Shown here: positions 1 to 11,247 of the stretch, one piece after another | Layout: every line of letters starts with the position of its first letter | Position numbering within the stretch: the first letter of the stretch is position 1 | NCBI GenBank assembly: GCA_914767715.1 | Contig: OU612068.1 | Location: 25,234,001-25,298,000 of the forward strand | Length of the DNA: 64,000 nucleotides | DNA from: Membranipora membranacea | Taxonomy: Eukaryota; Bryozoa; Gymnolaemata; Cheilostomatida; Membraniporidae | Direction of reading: 5' to 3' | Notes under the pieces: model-generated | What the model was told of the DNA's origin: nothing | What the model saw: only the letters and a program-made list of their open reading frames with translations | Databases searched by the model: none | Made by a program: the position numbers and the translations under genes

Positions 1-3000
1 GTTCTACTTGGAATTGCCTGTCCATGGTTTGGCATTTCCAACAATCATGATTGATTGTGCGTCCATATAGTAGGAACTAGGCAGCATACAATTGCAGCAC
101 AATCATTTTTTTCCTAAATAAGTTATAATAACTGAGCATGAAAAAAACAACAAACAGACATGACAAATATGTAATTAAAAAGACCTGACATAACTCTTGT
201 TATTCTGGATTCAAATAATGACAGTATTTGTATTTTATGATCTATGAATTTTCACTGAGTTAGTCTGGCGTGTCAGACATTAGGCTTGTATTTACCGTTT
301 TTGGTTAGTCTGGAGTATCAGACAAGAGGTTCGTGTTCACCGTTGTGAGTTTCTACAGATCTGTCAGCTTCTGCTCTATGACTTACAAACCTTCTTAACT
401 TCTGCCAAATTGCTCTCTTTTTCGGTTCATCATTTCTTGTAGTCTCATACTGCAATAAAATACAAAAAACACAATAAACTTGCTTAATATAGCAACACTA
501 TATCTCTATCTAATGCATGAACTATAAGTCAAAGATATCAATCCTAGTTTGTAGAGTTTTGGTTTCGCTTTGTATCTAGGTGTATCTGTTTCAAGAAACG
601 CGTTAAAACAAACCCTATTGGTCAAAAATTAGCGTCACCAATATGTTCTGTTATACCTAATCTTGCTATTTAATTGGCTGTGTTTTACAAGAGGCGGAAA
701 GAGAGAACTGACTCGCTTTTTTGACGACACAATTTAGCCTTAGCTGAGGGCCGTTCATCACATTATATTTAGACCCAGAAATCAAAAAAATCTATCACAA
801 ATTTATAAAACATGTTCCAAAGAAAATAATAATAGCCAACAATTTAATAAAAAATTTTAAATGATACCATTAGGTGTTTAATCTCACCAGATCATTGAAG
901 TGGGCCTCTATTAGCGGAGAGGATACAAGGTTAGTCAGTGGTTATTGTAACTCTTCTAGGATCAGAATCAGAATCCTCTCGGGTTTTAAGGTAGCAGTGG
1001 AGAACAATTCGCTTCCTACAAACAATGTTATATTGCATAAAACCCAGAACTTCAAATAAGGTAGAAGTATATTGATATTGTTTCGTGCGGGCCCAAAGTT
1101 CTTTGCTGGATACATCCACATTACCGCAAAAGATAAATGTTCCTTATATTGGATGCACACATATTTGTCAAATTAATAAAGAGCATTTGCTTGTACCTGC
1201 AAAGGTAGCTTCGGATATGCACTCATCTTCTCTGAGAAATGAGTTGGAAAGAACCAGTATTATCTTCCTGCTTTGCTTCATGATTTTACAGCGTGAGTCA
1301 AACTTTACACCACCGCTGATATCATCTCGCACTCGGATATAAATCAAGTTCTCCTTTAGATATTGGAAATAATTACAATAGATCAACCATGGGTACTGGA
1401 TATATCTATCCACACTGCTCAATGCATGGGAAATTATTCTTCATGGAATAAAGTTAGACTGCAGAAAGTTCTGGGTGTTACTTCTCAGCCATATTTGATC
1501 GAACAACTTTCTGAGGGCTTAGAAAGTGCTGCTTATCAGCGTATACAGTTTCACTTGGGAGTTATCCTCTTACAAAATTGTAAGAGGACAACTACTCAGA
1601 TTTCATATTTCTCAGTGATGTGACGTGGTCGGAAATATGTCATAAAAACTGTAATCCAGAAGTAAAAAAATCATATCTATTCACATTGTAGTGAAAATAT
1701 AAATGCCACAGCAAACAAGAATAGATGGACATCCTTCTTTCACTCACCCGTCCATCAGGTTCCTGAAGATTGATTGGCTGAGAATATTCTCAACCTTCTA
1801 GTTCGATAAGCAACCTCTTCACCCAGTTAGTATCGTCATCACTCTTAGAATTGAACAGAACCATAGCGTCATATTTACATTCATCCTGTTGTTTGATGTC
1901 TACTAGTCGTTCTGCTACAGAGAGGGCTGCAAAACGCAGGTGAGCGTAATACCACCGGAATCGATACATTAGTAGTACTGTCGCAATAATGCTAACTAGT
2001 CCTGGCAATCCAACCAGCACCCATTTGAAATAACAATCAAGGAAAAATTGCTTATAGATAATGATTCTTTGATTCCTCAGTTGGCCAGGACTGTGGCATA
2101 ATAGTTTGTCGCCATACTGTATTTAGCTATGATACTGTTAGCCAATTTCTGGAAATACAGCTGCCCACAAGAACAGTCGAAAGAATCGTTCTCTTTCCTC
2201 AAATAGCTCAAGGTTGATGTACTGTCAACAAAGTGTGTGAAGGCCTCATCAAACACTGAGATCTTGTTTGGACGAAGGGAGAGCACTTTGATTTGTGTAT
2301 CGTTGGCGAATACAGAGACATGGAAGGTTTCCAATAAGTTCTTAGTCATGTCTAAAGTATGTGACTGAGAATTATGGATAAACTGTCCTCGGTCCAGTGA
2401 TGAAATAAGGTTGCTAATCATCTTCAACGTCTGTCTTCAATTTGGGCATATTGTCACAAGATCATTAGGTATGCTCGGTAATGAATTGTCAGACAGATCC
2501 GAATACGTCAAATGGCGGAGACTTTTGATTGTTTGGAAGTTTGGCTCAGGGTTGTGCGTACAGGTTATTTCCATTTATGTGCAGTTCCTGCAAGGATACA
2601 CACATCGTTTCAATGAGAGTCATATAGTTATTGGATAGATCTAGATTTTTAAGGTTAGGGAATTTCTGGCACAAAGCTGTCACTTCACCTTCTTTGATTT
2701 GGTGCACACTCAAACTAAGGTTTGCTGTGTAAAGCGAGCCGTTCTTTATAAAGGTCGGCAATCGAACCATAATGTTTTTGCTCAGATCCAATTGACGAAG
2801 TGAGGGGAAATTTTGCGCGATGAAGTCGGTATAGAATGGGAAATCGTCCTCAGCAGTAATTGTACATTGTTTGAGTACTAAAAGGTCAAAGTATGCTGTC
2901 GTCGTACTCAAAGTCGAGAGTAGATAGCTGTTTCAGTTGAGCCAGGCCGCTCAAAGTTTCTCCACTGATGGTACAGTTTGAATTCAGTTTTCTATCTGTG

Positions 3001-4523
3001 CGCCAGGATCTTGCTTGGATAAATTTAATACTGCCACTCAGGTTACCAAACAGGTCCTTGGCCAATCTCAGAGGCTCAAGAAACTTGTCACTTATATTTT
3101 TACATCCAAATGGATCACCTAAACCAGCTAAACTCAAATCGACCAGATTCTGAAGCTTGCAGAAGTCCTCACCAATGTTTACCCTTCCTCCACACATTTG
3201 GAATTTGTTGTAAGAGAGATCTAGATATTTTTAAGTTTCTCTAGACTATGGAAGATGTTTGTAGGCACCTCAATCATCACAGGGTTGTGAGGTAACAGTA
3301 AGTCATTCAGATTTGAAGAGTCGCCAAACGCTGAATCTGGAAATGACTGCAGGCCTGTGTGACTCAGAATGAGTCTCTGCAAATGCAGGGCCAAAGCGAA
3401 GGTGTGATTCTCGATTGAGGAAACATTACCATCAATAATGAGCATCCTCAGAAACCGATATCGATTTATCATCGCAGCAGTCAGGCGGAAGCCCTCTTCT
3501 CCTTCAAATCTTATCGTAATCACCTCTGAGTGGGCGTCAAGGTTCTTCGGGAAGGGATCAGTCTGATTTGTGGTGCAGGCAGCTGATTCATCAGTAATAG
3601 TACATTCTTCATTCGTAGCTGTGAGTTGCAGAATCATAAGAAGTAAACACTGACACAACTCTCCTGAGAAGCCCATCTTTCTTTCCTCTACAAACTGACA
3701 TACAAGCACATGAGAAGCATCCAAACAGTACATAGCATGCAACAGTGTATTATCCCAGCAGCTATTAGTTGTAAGTCCATTAAGCGTGTCAAACTTCAGA
3801 CTGAGTTCCAGAGGTCAGCAGTTTTCTGACAACCTGTACGTGGCGCTGCCCAGAAATTTATTACAACAACCATTCAGGAAGGTCAGAGGTTATCATTGAC
3901 ATTCTGTGTTATTGTGAATCAAAAGTTTAATGACAACTCACATGATTTTAAACTCACTAAGGACAAAAATGACTGTTTTTGGTTAAAAGTTATTGGAATA
4001 TTACATGTAGAAACTGTCATTAAATGTTACATGCAATCGTTAGACAATAGGACCAGGAAGTAGAATGATAATTAGATCTCATGATGGATGGCAGGCATTG
4101 CAAAATATGTATTCATCCCAGCTGTGTTACTATGTCTAGACACTATGGTGTTTGCATAGGCTAGAACCATATAGATAATATTAGTATTTGGTCATTGTGT
4201 ATGGAAATCTAATATCAATTGTTGGTTTTCATGATGAAGGAAGGGGGAAAATGTTGTCGCCAAGCTAAATGCAAATATAACTTGTCAATCATGGTCATTC
4301 TACTCAATTCCTCTAATTTTAGAAAAAAAATATTCCCCTTTTCCTTCACAATGCTTATGGTTTCTTGAGGTTGAGTTTCCTACAGTTAAATCATATAAAA
4401 CACTGTTAGATGAAGCTCAAGTGTTCTTGGAATAGATTATAACTGAGAAAATATTTTGTGATAAGGCAAATCAGACTTGGATTGCTCAATACTAGTGTGT
4501 CTTGTGTCATTCAGATTTTAGCG
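1..4523. repeat. Left arm of a large inverted duplication carrying a TLR pseudogene
   Basis: This segment matches, in reverse complement, the segment around 8340-13468. Matching landmarks run in order: bases 5-18 with 13451-13464; the region around 330-450 with 12660-12770; the TLR exons; the region around 4040-4070 with 8725-8765; and 4470-4520 with 8340-8400. The matches are clear but imperfect, with many small indels, so the duplication is not very recent. The arm probably runs past the left edge of the window. Non-coding parts (1-870 and 3750-4523) hold only this duplicated flanking sequence and two degenerate units of the 45-bp minisatellite near 262-352. Confidence 0.85.
942..3676 (-). 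pseudogene. Decayed Toll-like receptor copy
   Basis: Read on the minus strand, this copy follows the plus-strand TLR at 9154-12285 from signal peptide through leucine-rich repeats, C-terminal cysteine cap, membrane segment and TIR domain, but is broken many times. The start is near 3676. About two extra bases around 3230 (after LEKL) shift the frame. One block of about 40 residues is missing near 3070, between EPL and RLAKDLFG. About 190 bp are missing near 2895. Further frame breaks occur near 2545 and before the membrane segment (around 2080). A stop replaces Gly after the LIELEG motif at about 1790, and a Gln-stop at 942-944 cuts the last TIR strand. The TIR exons correspond to about 1740-2000, 1205-1400 and 942-1030. 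The junction between membrane segment and TIR is intact here (four T bases at 1931-1934), unlike the other copy. No functional receptor can come from it. Confidence 0.9.
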
Positions 4524-4539
4524 GAATTAACCGCCCGCC

Positions 4540-5009
4540 CCTAGAGTAGTTTCAGCTGCCACAATCTCCTGTTTACGAGTAGTAGATCTTTTCTATAAGA
4601 GCAACATACTTATTTGTTGATACAAGCATACTAGCATATACAACCGTGTTGAAAGCAGGGAGTTGGAGATTTTGTCCCTATCACCCTGTTGATAGTATAT
4701 GGGAAACAGAGCAGGAGTTTTCCCCTCATCTGACAGGGTAGTACGACTGCTGGTGCCTACTAATCGCATCTACTGATTCCTTCAATGGAACATGCTGTAA
4801 TTTGCCCTGGTGTTTTGCTTGCAGTTTTGCTTGAAACAGGAGTTCAATTTAGGAAACATTTCTATGGGAAAGAGATTCCATTGATGAAGACTGAAAGAAC
4901 ACAGTTTGACTCTCTACTTGCTGAGTGTAAAGTAAACCCAATAACTCTTGATATTTCAAACCAAAAGGCTTTGCAGCAGATGGAAAGTCAACATAATGTT
5001 CCGAGCTAG
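4540..5009 (+). repeat. Direct repeat, copy 1 (second copy at about 13805-14215)
   Basis: This block is repeated in the same orientation at about 13805-14215. Shared landmarks include the ACAATCTCCTG motif, the TTGACAGCAGGGAGTTG-like stretch, the TCTGACAGGGTAGTAC stretch and the GAATGGAACATGCTGTAA stretch. Within it lies a 74-codon frame from ATG 4785, with a hydrophobic start (VLLAVLL) and then a polar Lys/Glu-rich part. In the other copy the same frame is broken by a poly-T insertion. I do not recognise the peptide; it is probably part of a repeat rather than a gene. Confidence 0.6.
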
Positions 5010-5640
5010 TTTAAACTCTATCACCTGTAGTCACCTAATACTTTCACAATTTGTAACCATTATCTAGAAAATTTCAAATACTTTTTTTTTCAGTTGTATG
5101 CTGGTACCATGTACATGCTTTAACCAGGCTGATTTTTAAGAATTTTGTTGATAAGAGCTTATTTTACATTTAAAACTATTTACCCGGTCAATTCATGCAG
5201 AATTGAAGCGCTGACTTTTCTTAAAAAAATTATCATAATAAGTCTGCAATTTCTGTTCAGACATCCTAAGTCAGCTGACACCATTTATACATTGAAAGCA
5301 TTGCTGTCATTGCTGTGCTGGTTATCTTGACTAGGGATGACAATTTTATAAAAAGTTGTTCGATATTTTTATCTGCTGTCAACCTGGATTCCAGTATTTA
5401 GCAGCATGGATTTTGTTTAAATAAATATTGTTATTTTTAAGCAGATCCGATTTTAATACAAAAACCGATGTTTATGATGTTCTGCTGTAGAAAACACATC
5501 AAAGGCTGGTAGAATTTGCATCGTTGCCGGTGAGAGTCTTACTAACATGCCCTATTGTATTTCTCAGCCAACTCGTTTGATAATATTGGCATCTCTTTTG
5601 CATTTAATGAGAGAACCAAAGAAGGAATCAAAACTAAAAT
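5010..5640. other. Intergenic, no gene seen
   Basis: AT-rich sequence between the direct repeat and the RING-finger remnant. A 61-codon frame at 5145-5330 has no recognisable motif. If the RING exon belongs to a live gene, further exons of it on the minus strand would have to lie here, but I could not identify one. Confidence 0.5.
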
Positions 5641-5647
5641 CTTGTTC

Positions 5648-5814
5648 CTACCCGCACACAGGACAGTCTTTCTTTGAGTCCTCTTCTAAGCAGGGTAAAC
5701 AGAAGACATGAGAACAGGGTAACTGTTTCGGTTCTATAATGATGTCAGCTTCTGTAGACAGAACCCACAGTTCAAGTCTTCCTGCATCTTATCATGTGTA
5801 CTGTCTTCTGTCAT
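5648..5814 (-). pseudogene. N-terminal RING-finger exon (TRIM-like), frameshifted
   Basis: On the minus strand a splice-acceptor-like CTACTTGCAG (about 5823-5832) precedes ATG 5814. The frame begins MTEDSTHDKMQEDLNCGFCLQ. One base before codon GAA appears to be missing; after the shift it continues ADIIIEPKQLPCSHVFCLPC and ends with DCPVCG and a stop at 5648-5650. Together the two frames supply all eight ligands of a C3HC4 RING in the right order: CxxC, then C-x-H-x2-C-x2-C, then CPVC. This is the usual start of TRIM E3 ubiquitin ligases, where the RING binds an E2 enzyme. The exon may end at a GT just after TGCGG. No B-box or coiled coil was found downstream, so this is either a broken first exon or a single-base sequencing error in a live gene. 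Confidence 0.65.
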
Positions 5815-6595
5815 TTTATTGTCTGCAAGTAGAAAAGCCATCACCACAAAATCTAACATTCTAGAACAAAATACTAGTGCAGCTGGTTGTGTTTGATTAA
5901 ATGCGCTTGGAACACAGTAGACCATCAGATTTTTTAATGATTGTGATAATGTACCCTCCTGCGTCTATTCTGTGTTATTTGATCAGTGGTTGCAACCTGA
6001 CCTAGCAGCACCTCAACAGATGAGCAAAGTTAAGTAGCGGCTCCCTGTTATTTCATGCTATCCCCCCCCTACGAGAATGGTCGTGATTGATAACCATGAG
6101 ACTGTTAAGTGTAGTTCATGATGACAGCGGTCCCTAAGCAAGGGCTGAAAGGCCTCAATTTCTGGACTACACCCAACAGTATAAAGATTTATTCTAGATA
6201 ACGGTGAGAGCCAACGGCCAAGATCAGGGCCAACAGAATTGCGGTTGTTCCCCTTATGGTCTCAGCACCTTCTCAATTTCTGTGTTGCAAACCAGATTCT
6301 GCAGAAGTTGGGTATGATCTATCAAGCCGCCTTTTTGGGATCCCTTCACCAACAGAACAGAGGAAAACAAGATAGTTCAAACTTCGGTGGCAGTATATTG
6401 AGCTGAACAGTACACTCTCACTAACATGATACACAACTCAAACTATGATGACATGTAAATAAGGCATAATGAGCAAACATGTCAAAGTGAGATGAAAACA
6501 TGTCAACAACAAAAACACAAAAGTATATCTGAGGGAAGTGAGGATAAATTAGTTCTATAGCGCATCTAGACAGTAATGGGAATCAGATAACATAC

Positions 6596-6760
6596 CTGAA
6601 CTTGCTGTTGATGTATCCTTACTGGAAAGCTTCTTGCTACGAGCTTCTGTAGCCTATTATCACAAGCTTGCACAACGACTACTGATAAACTCAATCAATC
6701 GACTGCCACTAACTATTAAAGCAAGGGGAATCCCCTATCTGCTTATAAAACTTGTGACCT
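6596..6760 (-). promoter_or_regulatory. Possible promoter and 5' untranslated exon for the RING remnant
   Basis: On the minus strand a TTTATAAG TATA-like box (about 6742-6749) is followed by an initiator-like TCAGT some 50 bases on. An exon-like stretch then ends at a good donor, CAG|GTATGT, at about 6596. The distance and strand suit a non-coding first exon spliced to the acceptor near 5823, just before the RING start codon. This is inference from short motifs only. Confidence 0.3.
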
Positions 6761-6769
6761 TGTGTTTTT

Positions 6770-6827
6770 GAAGCGAAGTATTGTCATTTTACAACACTGC
6801 TGCTGTATTGTAAAATGACAAAGCTTC
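6770..6827. repeat. Hairpin with perfect 14-bp arms
   Basis: TTGTCATTTTACAA at 6781-6794 is followed after 13 bases by its exact reverse complement at 6808-6821. Outer GAAGC (6770-6774) and GCTTC (6823-6827) can extend the stem. It resembles the core of a small non-autonomous DNA element or a structured regulatory site, immediately upstream of the proposed RING promoter. No coding content. Confidence 0.6.
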
Positions 6828-7240
6828 GATTGATTGCTTTGCTGTATTGATTGATTCATATTTCAGCGAACACAAATCATTCAGGTACAGCATAAAGCAA
6901 ATTGTATTCCGATATTATTGCCAATTATGATATTTCAATAACCTAAAACTTCCACCACTCGCAGTCCCCTCAAACCTCATGAAAACGCTGATAAGGGGCT
7001 GAATATATTGCTGACTTTAAAGAGAAAAAAGAACCACAATGGGGCCATCTTCAGCTTTGTTTTGTTATAAACCTTCAGGTCCTTTACATCGTTCAGACTC
7101 AAATGCTCATTACAGATCTGAACATAGTCGTTTGCATCTACTCCTCTTTGTTTTTGGTAAGCTTAATTTTTTAATCAGGTTCCCTTATTGCAAAAACATG
7201 CCCGAACTAGTTTAAGCGCTTAAACCTTGCCAGGATAGCC

Positions 7241-7313
7241 GGTAGTAGCATTTCATTAGAAACCACTTCCCCCTTTTTGCTGGGAAAGTGGTTGATACTC
7301 AAATGCTACTACC
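7241..7313. repeat. Hairpin / MITE-like inverted repeat
   Basis: The left arm, 7241-7271, begins GGTAGTAGCATTT and ends AACCACTTCCC. The right arm, 7282-7313, is its near reverse complement, GGGAAAGTGGTT to AAATGCTACTACC, with an internal mismatch block and a 10-base loop. No target-site duplication was identified. The surrounding 6830-7960 sequence holds no gene that I can support. Confidence 0.6.
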
Positions 7314-8016
7314 GTCTACCAGCTTTCCCGACACTAGCCCTAATAGACCAGTGCTAAAATTATCTATGTCCTCCAATGAATCTATAAACAATGGATTGCT
7401 GAAGGGGTTACTCCTGGTTTTTTCCACATTCCTATTGTTTTATCATATCATTTCCACCATAGATGTTCCCATTATTATTATTATGTAAATAATGGAAAAA
7501 CGCATGAATGGTCACTTTGAAAAAATCATACGAGTAAAGATCTGTTTATGCAGTGCTATCAGTTAGCACAGTGCACAGCGAAGTTGATGAAGAAAGTAGT
7601 TTTCACACATATCTGATACTTTGCCAGCTGAATTAAATGATGAATCAAAGAAGAGAGGTAGATTTTTAACATCTAATTCATATTCATTTCCCTCCCTATA
7701 GCCAACAACCATAGTCATTTATTACAGATATAGAAGTACTGAGATGAGGGGAGGAAGGGTCAGCTGGAGGCACAAAAGAGCGGGAATTGGCGTTGTCAAT
7801 ATAATTGCAGCTGCCGCATATATAGTGAGTTATAATAACAGTAATAATAACAGTCACAGAAATATATATAAATTTATTCCATTAACCATACTATATATAG
7901 AGAAATATTCCATATCAGTGGTAGACCCGGCAGTTCTGTTAAATTTGCCACCTTTTGAAAACTGACAGTTGATAAAGAACAGAACAGCAATCTTAATGTT
8001 TCAACATCGAAATTAT

Positions 8017-8306
8017 CAGGCAGGCAGGGTGGTGTAGTGGTTAGGATTCGAATCTGAGAGTTGCAGGTTCGAATCCCAGTCGCTACCCATTCAGCTGAAG
8101 GAGGTGAGCTCTCCGATCAATGGCCTAGCTTGCCCACCCTTACATTGTACAAGGGTGCGCTAATTAGATGAGTCGTATCATGTATCATCAATCTTGTGTT
8201 TCATGTATCTTATGTATCTTATGTATCTTGTATCATGTATCATCGATCTTATCTGTATCTGAATCATTATATTCATGTAAATTTTGCTGGAGAGCAGCTA
8301 AATAAA
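8017..8306 (+). mobile_element. tRNA-derived SINE
   Basis: A tRNA-like head carries a pol III A box (TGGTGTAGTGG, 8030-8040) and a canonical B box (GGTTCGAATCC, 8066-8076). A tRNA-unrelated body follows, then short ATGTATC-type tandem repeats (about 8175-8255) and an A-rich end (AAATAAAAAAG). The insertion is confirmed internally: the inverted copy of the flanks at about 13695-13785 runs directly from one side to the other without these roughly 290 bases. A clear target-site duplication is not visible. The A-to-B spacing is rather short, and the body does not fold as a complete tRNA, so it is a SINE rather than a tRNA gene. Confidence 0.85.
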
Positions 8307-9129
8307 AAAGTGATAACTATTTGTAAGTACCTCTGTCCACTAAAATCTGAATGACACACAAGACACACTAGAATTGACCAATCCGAGTCTGATTTGCCTT
8401 ATGATGGAATATTCTCTCAGTTATACATTTACCAGAGTTTTTTTTACGGTTCAACTGTAGGGAACTCAACTTCAAGAAGCCATAAACATTGCAAGGGAGA
8501 AGGGGAACTTTTTAAAAAGTATGGTAAAAATATTTTCCCTCTTTCTCTTGAAAACAAACAATGGATATTAGATAACCATACACAATGGTTATAGTTTTAT
8601 CTTATGCAAACACCATTAGAGTTTAGACATAATGACTCAACTTCAATATCTGACATCCAGCCAAAACACACATAAAAGTATGAAAGAACAGATGATATCA
8701 TCATAAGATCAGTTTACTTATTCTACTTCCTGGTCCCATTGTCTAATGATTGCTGTGACATTTTATGACAGTTTCTACAGCGGATTTTATGCCAATAACC
8801 TTCAATTTACAAAAGATAGTCATTTGCACTTGGGGATTCTACAATCATGTGAGTTATTAAACTTTTGGTTCACAATAACACAGAGCATCAACAATGATAA
8901 CCTCTAACCTTCCTGAAAGGGTCTCATAACATAATTCTGGGCAGTGCCAAATACAGGTTATCAGACCAGGGAGTTACAGAGAGTTTCAAACTCCTTGATC
9001 AGACAAACTATTTGCTCATAAGTGGAAGGTTTTGCTCATGCATGAATATTGTAAAATATCTGACAGAGTTAATGGACTTACGGACTGTCGGAGGGCTGTT
9101 TACTGTTTGGGTGGTTCTCATATGCTTGT

Positions 9130-11247
9130 ATGTCAGTTTGTAGAGGAATAAAGATGGGTTTATCAGTAGAGTGGTGTCATTGTTTACTTCTTATGCTTCT
9201 GCGACTCACAGCTACGAATGGAGATTGTACTATTAATGATAAATCAGCTGCCTGCACCACAAATCAGACCATTCCATTTCCAAAGAACCTTAACGCACAC
9301 ACAGAGGTGATTACGATAAGATATGAAGGAGAAGAGGGCTTCCGCCTGACTGCTGCGATGATAAATCGATATCGGTTTCTGAGGATGCTCATTATTGATG
9401 GTAATGTTTCCTCAATCGAGAATCACGCCTTCGCTTCGGCCCTGCATTTGCAGAGACTTATTCTGAGTCACACAGGCCTGCAGTCTTTTCCAGATTCAGC
9501 ATTTGGTGACTCTTCCGATCTGAATGACTTACTTTTACCTCACAACCCTGCGATGATTGAGGTGCCTACAAACATCTTCCATAGTCTAGAGAAACTCATC
9601 TATCTAGACCTCTCCTACAACCAATTCCAGATGTGTAGAGGAAGGGAAAACATTGGTGAGGACTTCCGCAAGCTTCAGAATCTGGTTGGTTTGAGTTTAG
9701 CTGGTTTAGGCGATCCAGTTGAATGTAAAAACATAAGCGACAAGTTTTTTGAGCCTCTTAACCACCTTCAACAACTCAACTTGAGTGAAAGCGCGTTCTT
9801 CCATGGAGCGCAGACGATTCTAAGGCCTCTTACTAATCTGACTGACCTTGAAATATACAACATTGCTCCATTCAATGAGTGTCCAAGATTGGCAAAGGAC
9901 CTGTTTGGTAACCTGAGTAGCAGTATTAAGTTCATACAAGCTAGATCCTGGCGCACAGATAGAAAACTGAAGCCAAACTGTACCATCACGGGAGAAACTT
10001 TGAGCGGCCTGACTAATCTGAAACAGCTATCTACTCTCGACTTTGAGTACGGCGACAGCATATTTGGAAACACATTACTCAAGGGTGTAATCCAGCAACT
10101 CACACAGTTAAGACAGCTACATCTTGGCTGGTGTAGAATCACAGAGATTGAGGATGGTGCGCTGGCTGGTCTTCAGCTAACAAACTTGGAGCTCACAGGC
10201 AATCCATTGGGCAACGATCAATTCTGGCCAAATGGCTATAATAGGTCTATGGATACGATTGACCTTTTAGTACTCAAACAATGTACAATTACTGCTGAGG
10301 ACAACTTCCCATTCTATGCCAATTTCATCGTGCAAAATTTCCCCTCACTTCTTCAATTGGATCTGAGCAAAAACATTATGTACCGATTGCCGACCTTTCT
10401 AAAGAACGGTTCCCTTTACACATCAAACCATAGTTTGAGTTTAAATCTACACAGCAACGTGCTGCACCAAATCAAAGAAGGTGAAGTGACAGCATTGTGC
10501 CAGACATTTCCTAACCTTAAAAAGCTAGATTTATCCGACAACTATATGACTCTCATTGAAACGATGTGTGTATCGTTGCAGGAACTGCACATAAACGGAA
10601 ACAACCTGTACGTCAACCCCGAGCCAAACTTCAAAACAATCAAAAGTCTTCGCCATTTGACGTATTTGGATCTGTCTGACAATTCATTACCAAGCATACC
10701 TAATGATCTATTCGACAATATGCCAAAACTGAAGACGCTGAAGATGATCAGCAACCTTATTTCATCACTGGACCGTAGACAGTTTATCCATAATTCTCAG
10801 TTACGTACTCTAGACATGACTAAGAACTTACTGGAAACCTTTCATGTCTCTGTATTCGCCAACGATACACTAATCAAAGCGCTCTCCCTTCGTACAAACA
10901 AGATCTCAATGTTTGATGAGACCTTCACACAATTTGTTGATAGTACATCAACCTTGACCTATTTGAGGATCGAGAATAATTCATTCGACTGTTCTTGCGG
11001 CCAGCTGTATTTCCAGAAATGGGCTAACAGTAGTAAGAAACTACAGTACGGCGACAAACTAATATGCCACAGTCCTGGCCAACTGAGGAATCAAAGAATT
11101 GTAATCTACAAGCAACTCTTCTTTGATTGTTATTTCAAATGGGTGCTGGTCGGACTGGCAGGACTAGTTGGTATTATTACAACAGTACTACTAATGTATC
11201 GATTCCGGTGGTATTTAGCTCACCTGCGTTTGCAGCTCTCTCTGTAG
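9130..11247 (+). CDS. Toll-like receptor, ectodomain plus membrane segment; TIR lost by frameshift
   Basis: Open frame of 705 codons. The best start is probably ATG 9154 (MGLSVEW), because it directly precedes a signal peptide core (CLLLMLLRLTA) and because CTTGTATGTCAG just upstream looks like a splice acceptor. The mature part has an N-terminal cysteine pair, then many leucine-rich repeats (for example LIYLDLSYN, LKKLDLSDNYM, LTYLDLSDNSL). A single C-terminal cysteine cap follows (FDCSCG to FFDC), then a membrane helix (WVLVGLAGLVGIITTVLLMY) and a short basic tail. The frame stops at 11245-11247, just inside the membrane. The left copy has four T bases where this has three (11229-11231); restoring register would lead straight into a TIR domain. 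TLRs of this class sense microbial ligands and signal through TIR adaptors. As read, this one could bind but not signal, unless the lost base is a sequencing error. Confidence 0.85.
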   Translation: MSVCRGIKMGLSVEWCHCLLLMLLRLTATNGDCTINDKSAACTTNQTIPFPKNLNAHTEVITIRYEGEEGFRLTAAMINRYRFLRMLIIDGNVSSIENHAFASALHLQRLILSHTGLQSFPDSAFGDSSDLNDLLLPHNPAMIEVPTNIFHSLEKLIYLDLSYNQFQMCRGRENIGEDFRKLQNLVGLSLAGLGDPVECKNISDKFFEPLNHLQQLNLSESAFFHGAQTILRPLTNLTDLEIYNIAPFNECPRLAKDLFGNLSSSIKFIQARSWRTDRKLKPNCTITGETLSGLTNLKQLSTLDFEYGDSIFGNTLLKGVIQQLTQLRQLHLGWCRITEIEDGALAGLQLTNLELTGNPLGNDQFWPNGYNRSMDTIDLLVLKQCTITAEDNFPFYANFIVQNFPSLLQLDLSKNIMYRLPTFLKNGSLYTSNHSLSLNLHSNVLHQIKEGEVTALCQTFPNLKKLDLSDNYMTLIETMCVSLQELHINGNNLYVNPEPNFKTIKSLRHLTYLDLSDNSLPSIPNDLFDNMPKLKTLKMISNLISSLDRRQFIHNSQLRTLDMTKNLLETFHVSVFANDTLIKALSLRTNKISMFDETFTQFVDSTSTLTYLRIENNSFDCSCGQLYFQKWANSSKKLQYGDKLICHSPGQLRNQRIVIYKQLFFDCYFKWVLVGLAGLVGIITTVLLMYRFRWYLAHLRLQLSL

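Noticed and set aside
4785-5009. Small secreted protein gene
   Set aside because: The frame lies in a direct repeat whose second copy is broken, and there is no splice or homology support.
8021-8090. Functional tRNA gene
   Set aside because: A and B boxes are present, but the A-to-B distance is short, no full cloverleaf can be drawn, and it continues into a SINE body and A-rich tail absent from the duplicate site.
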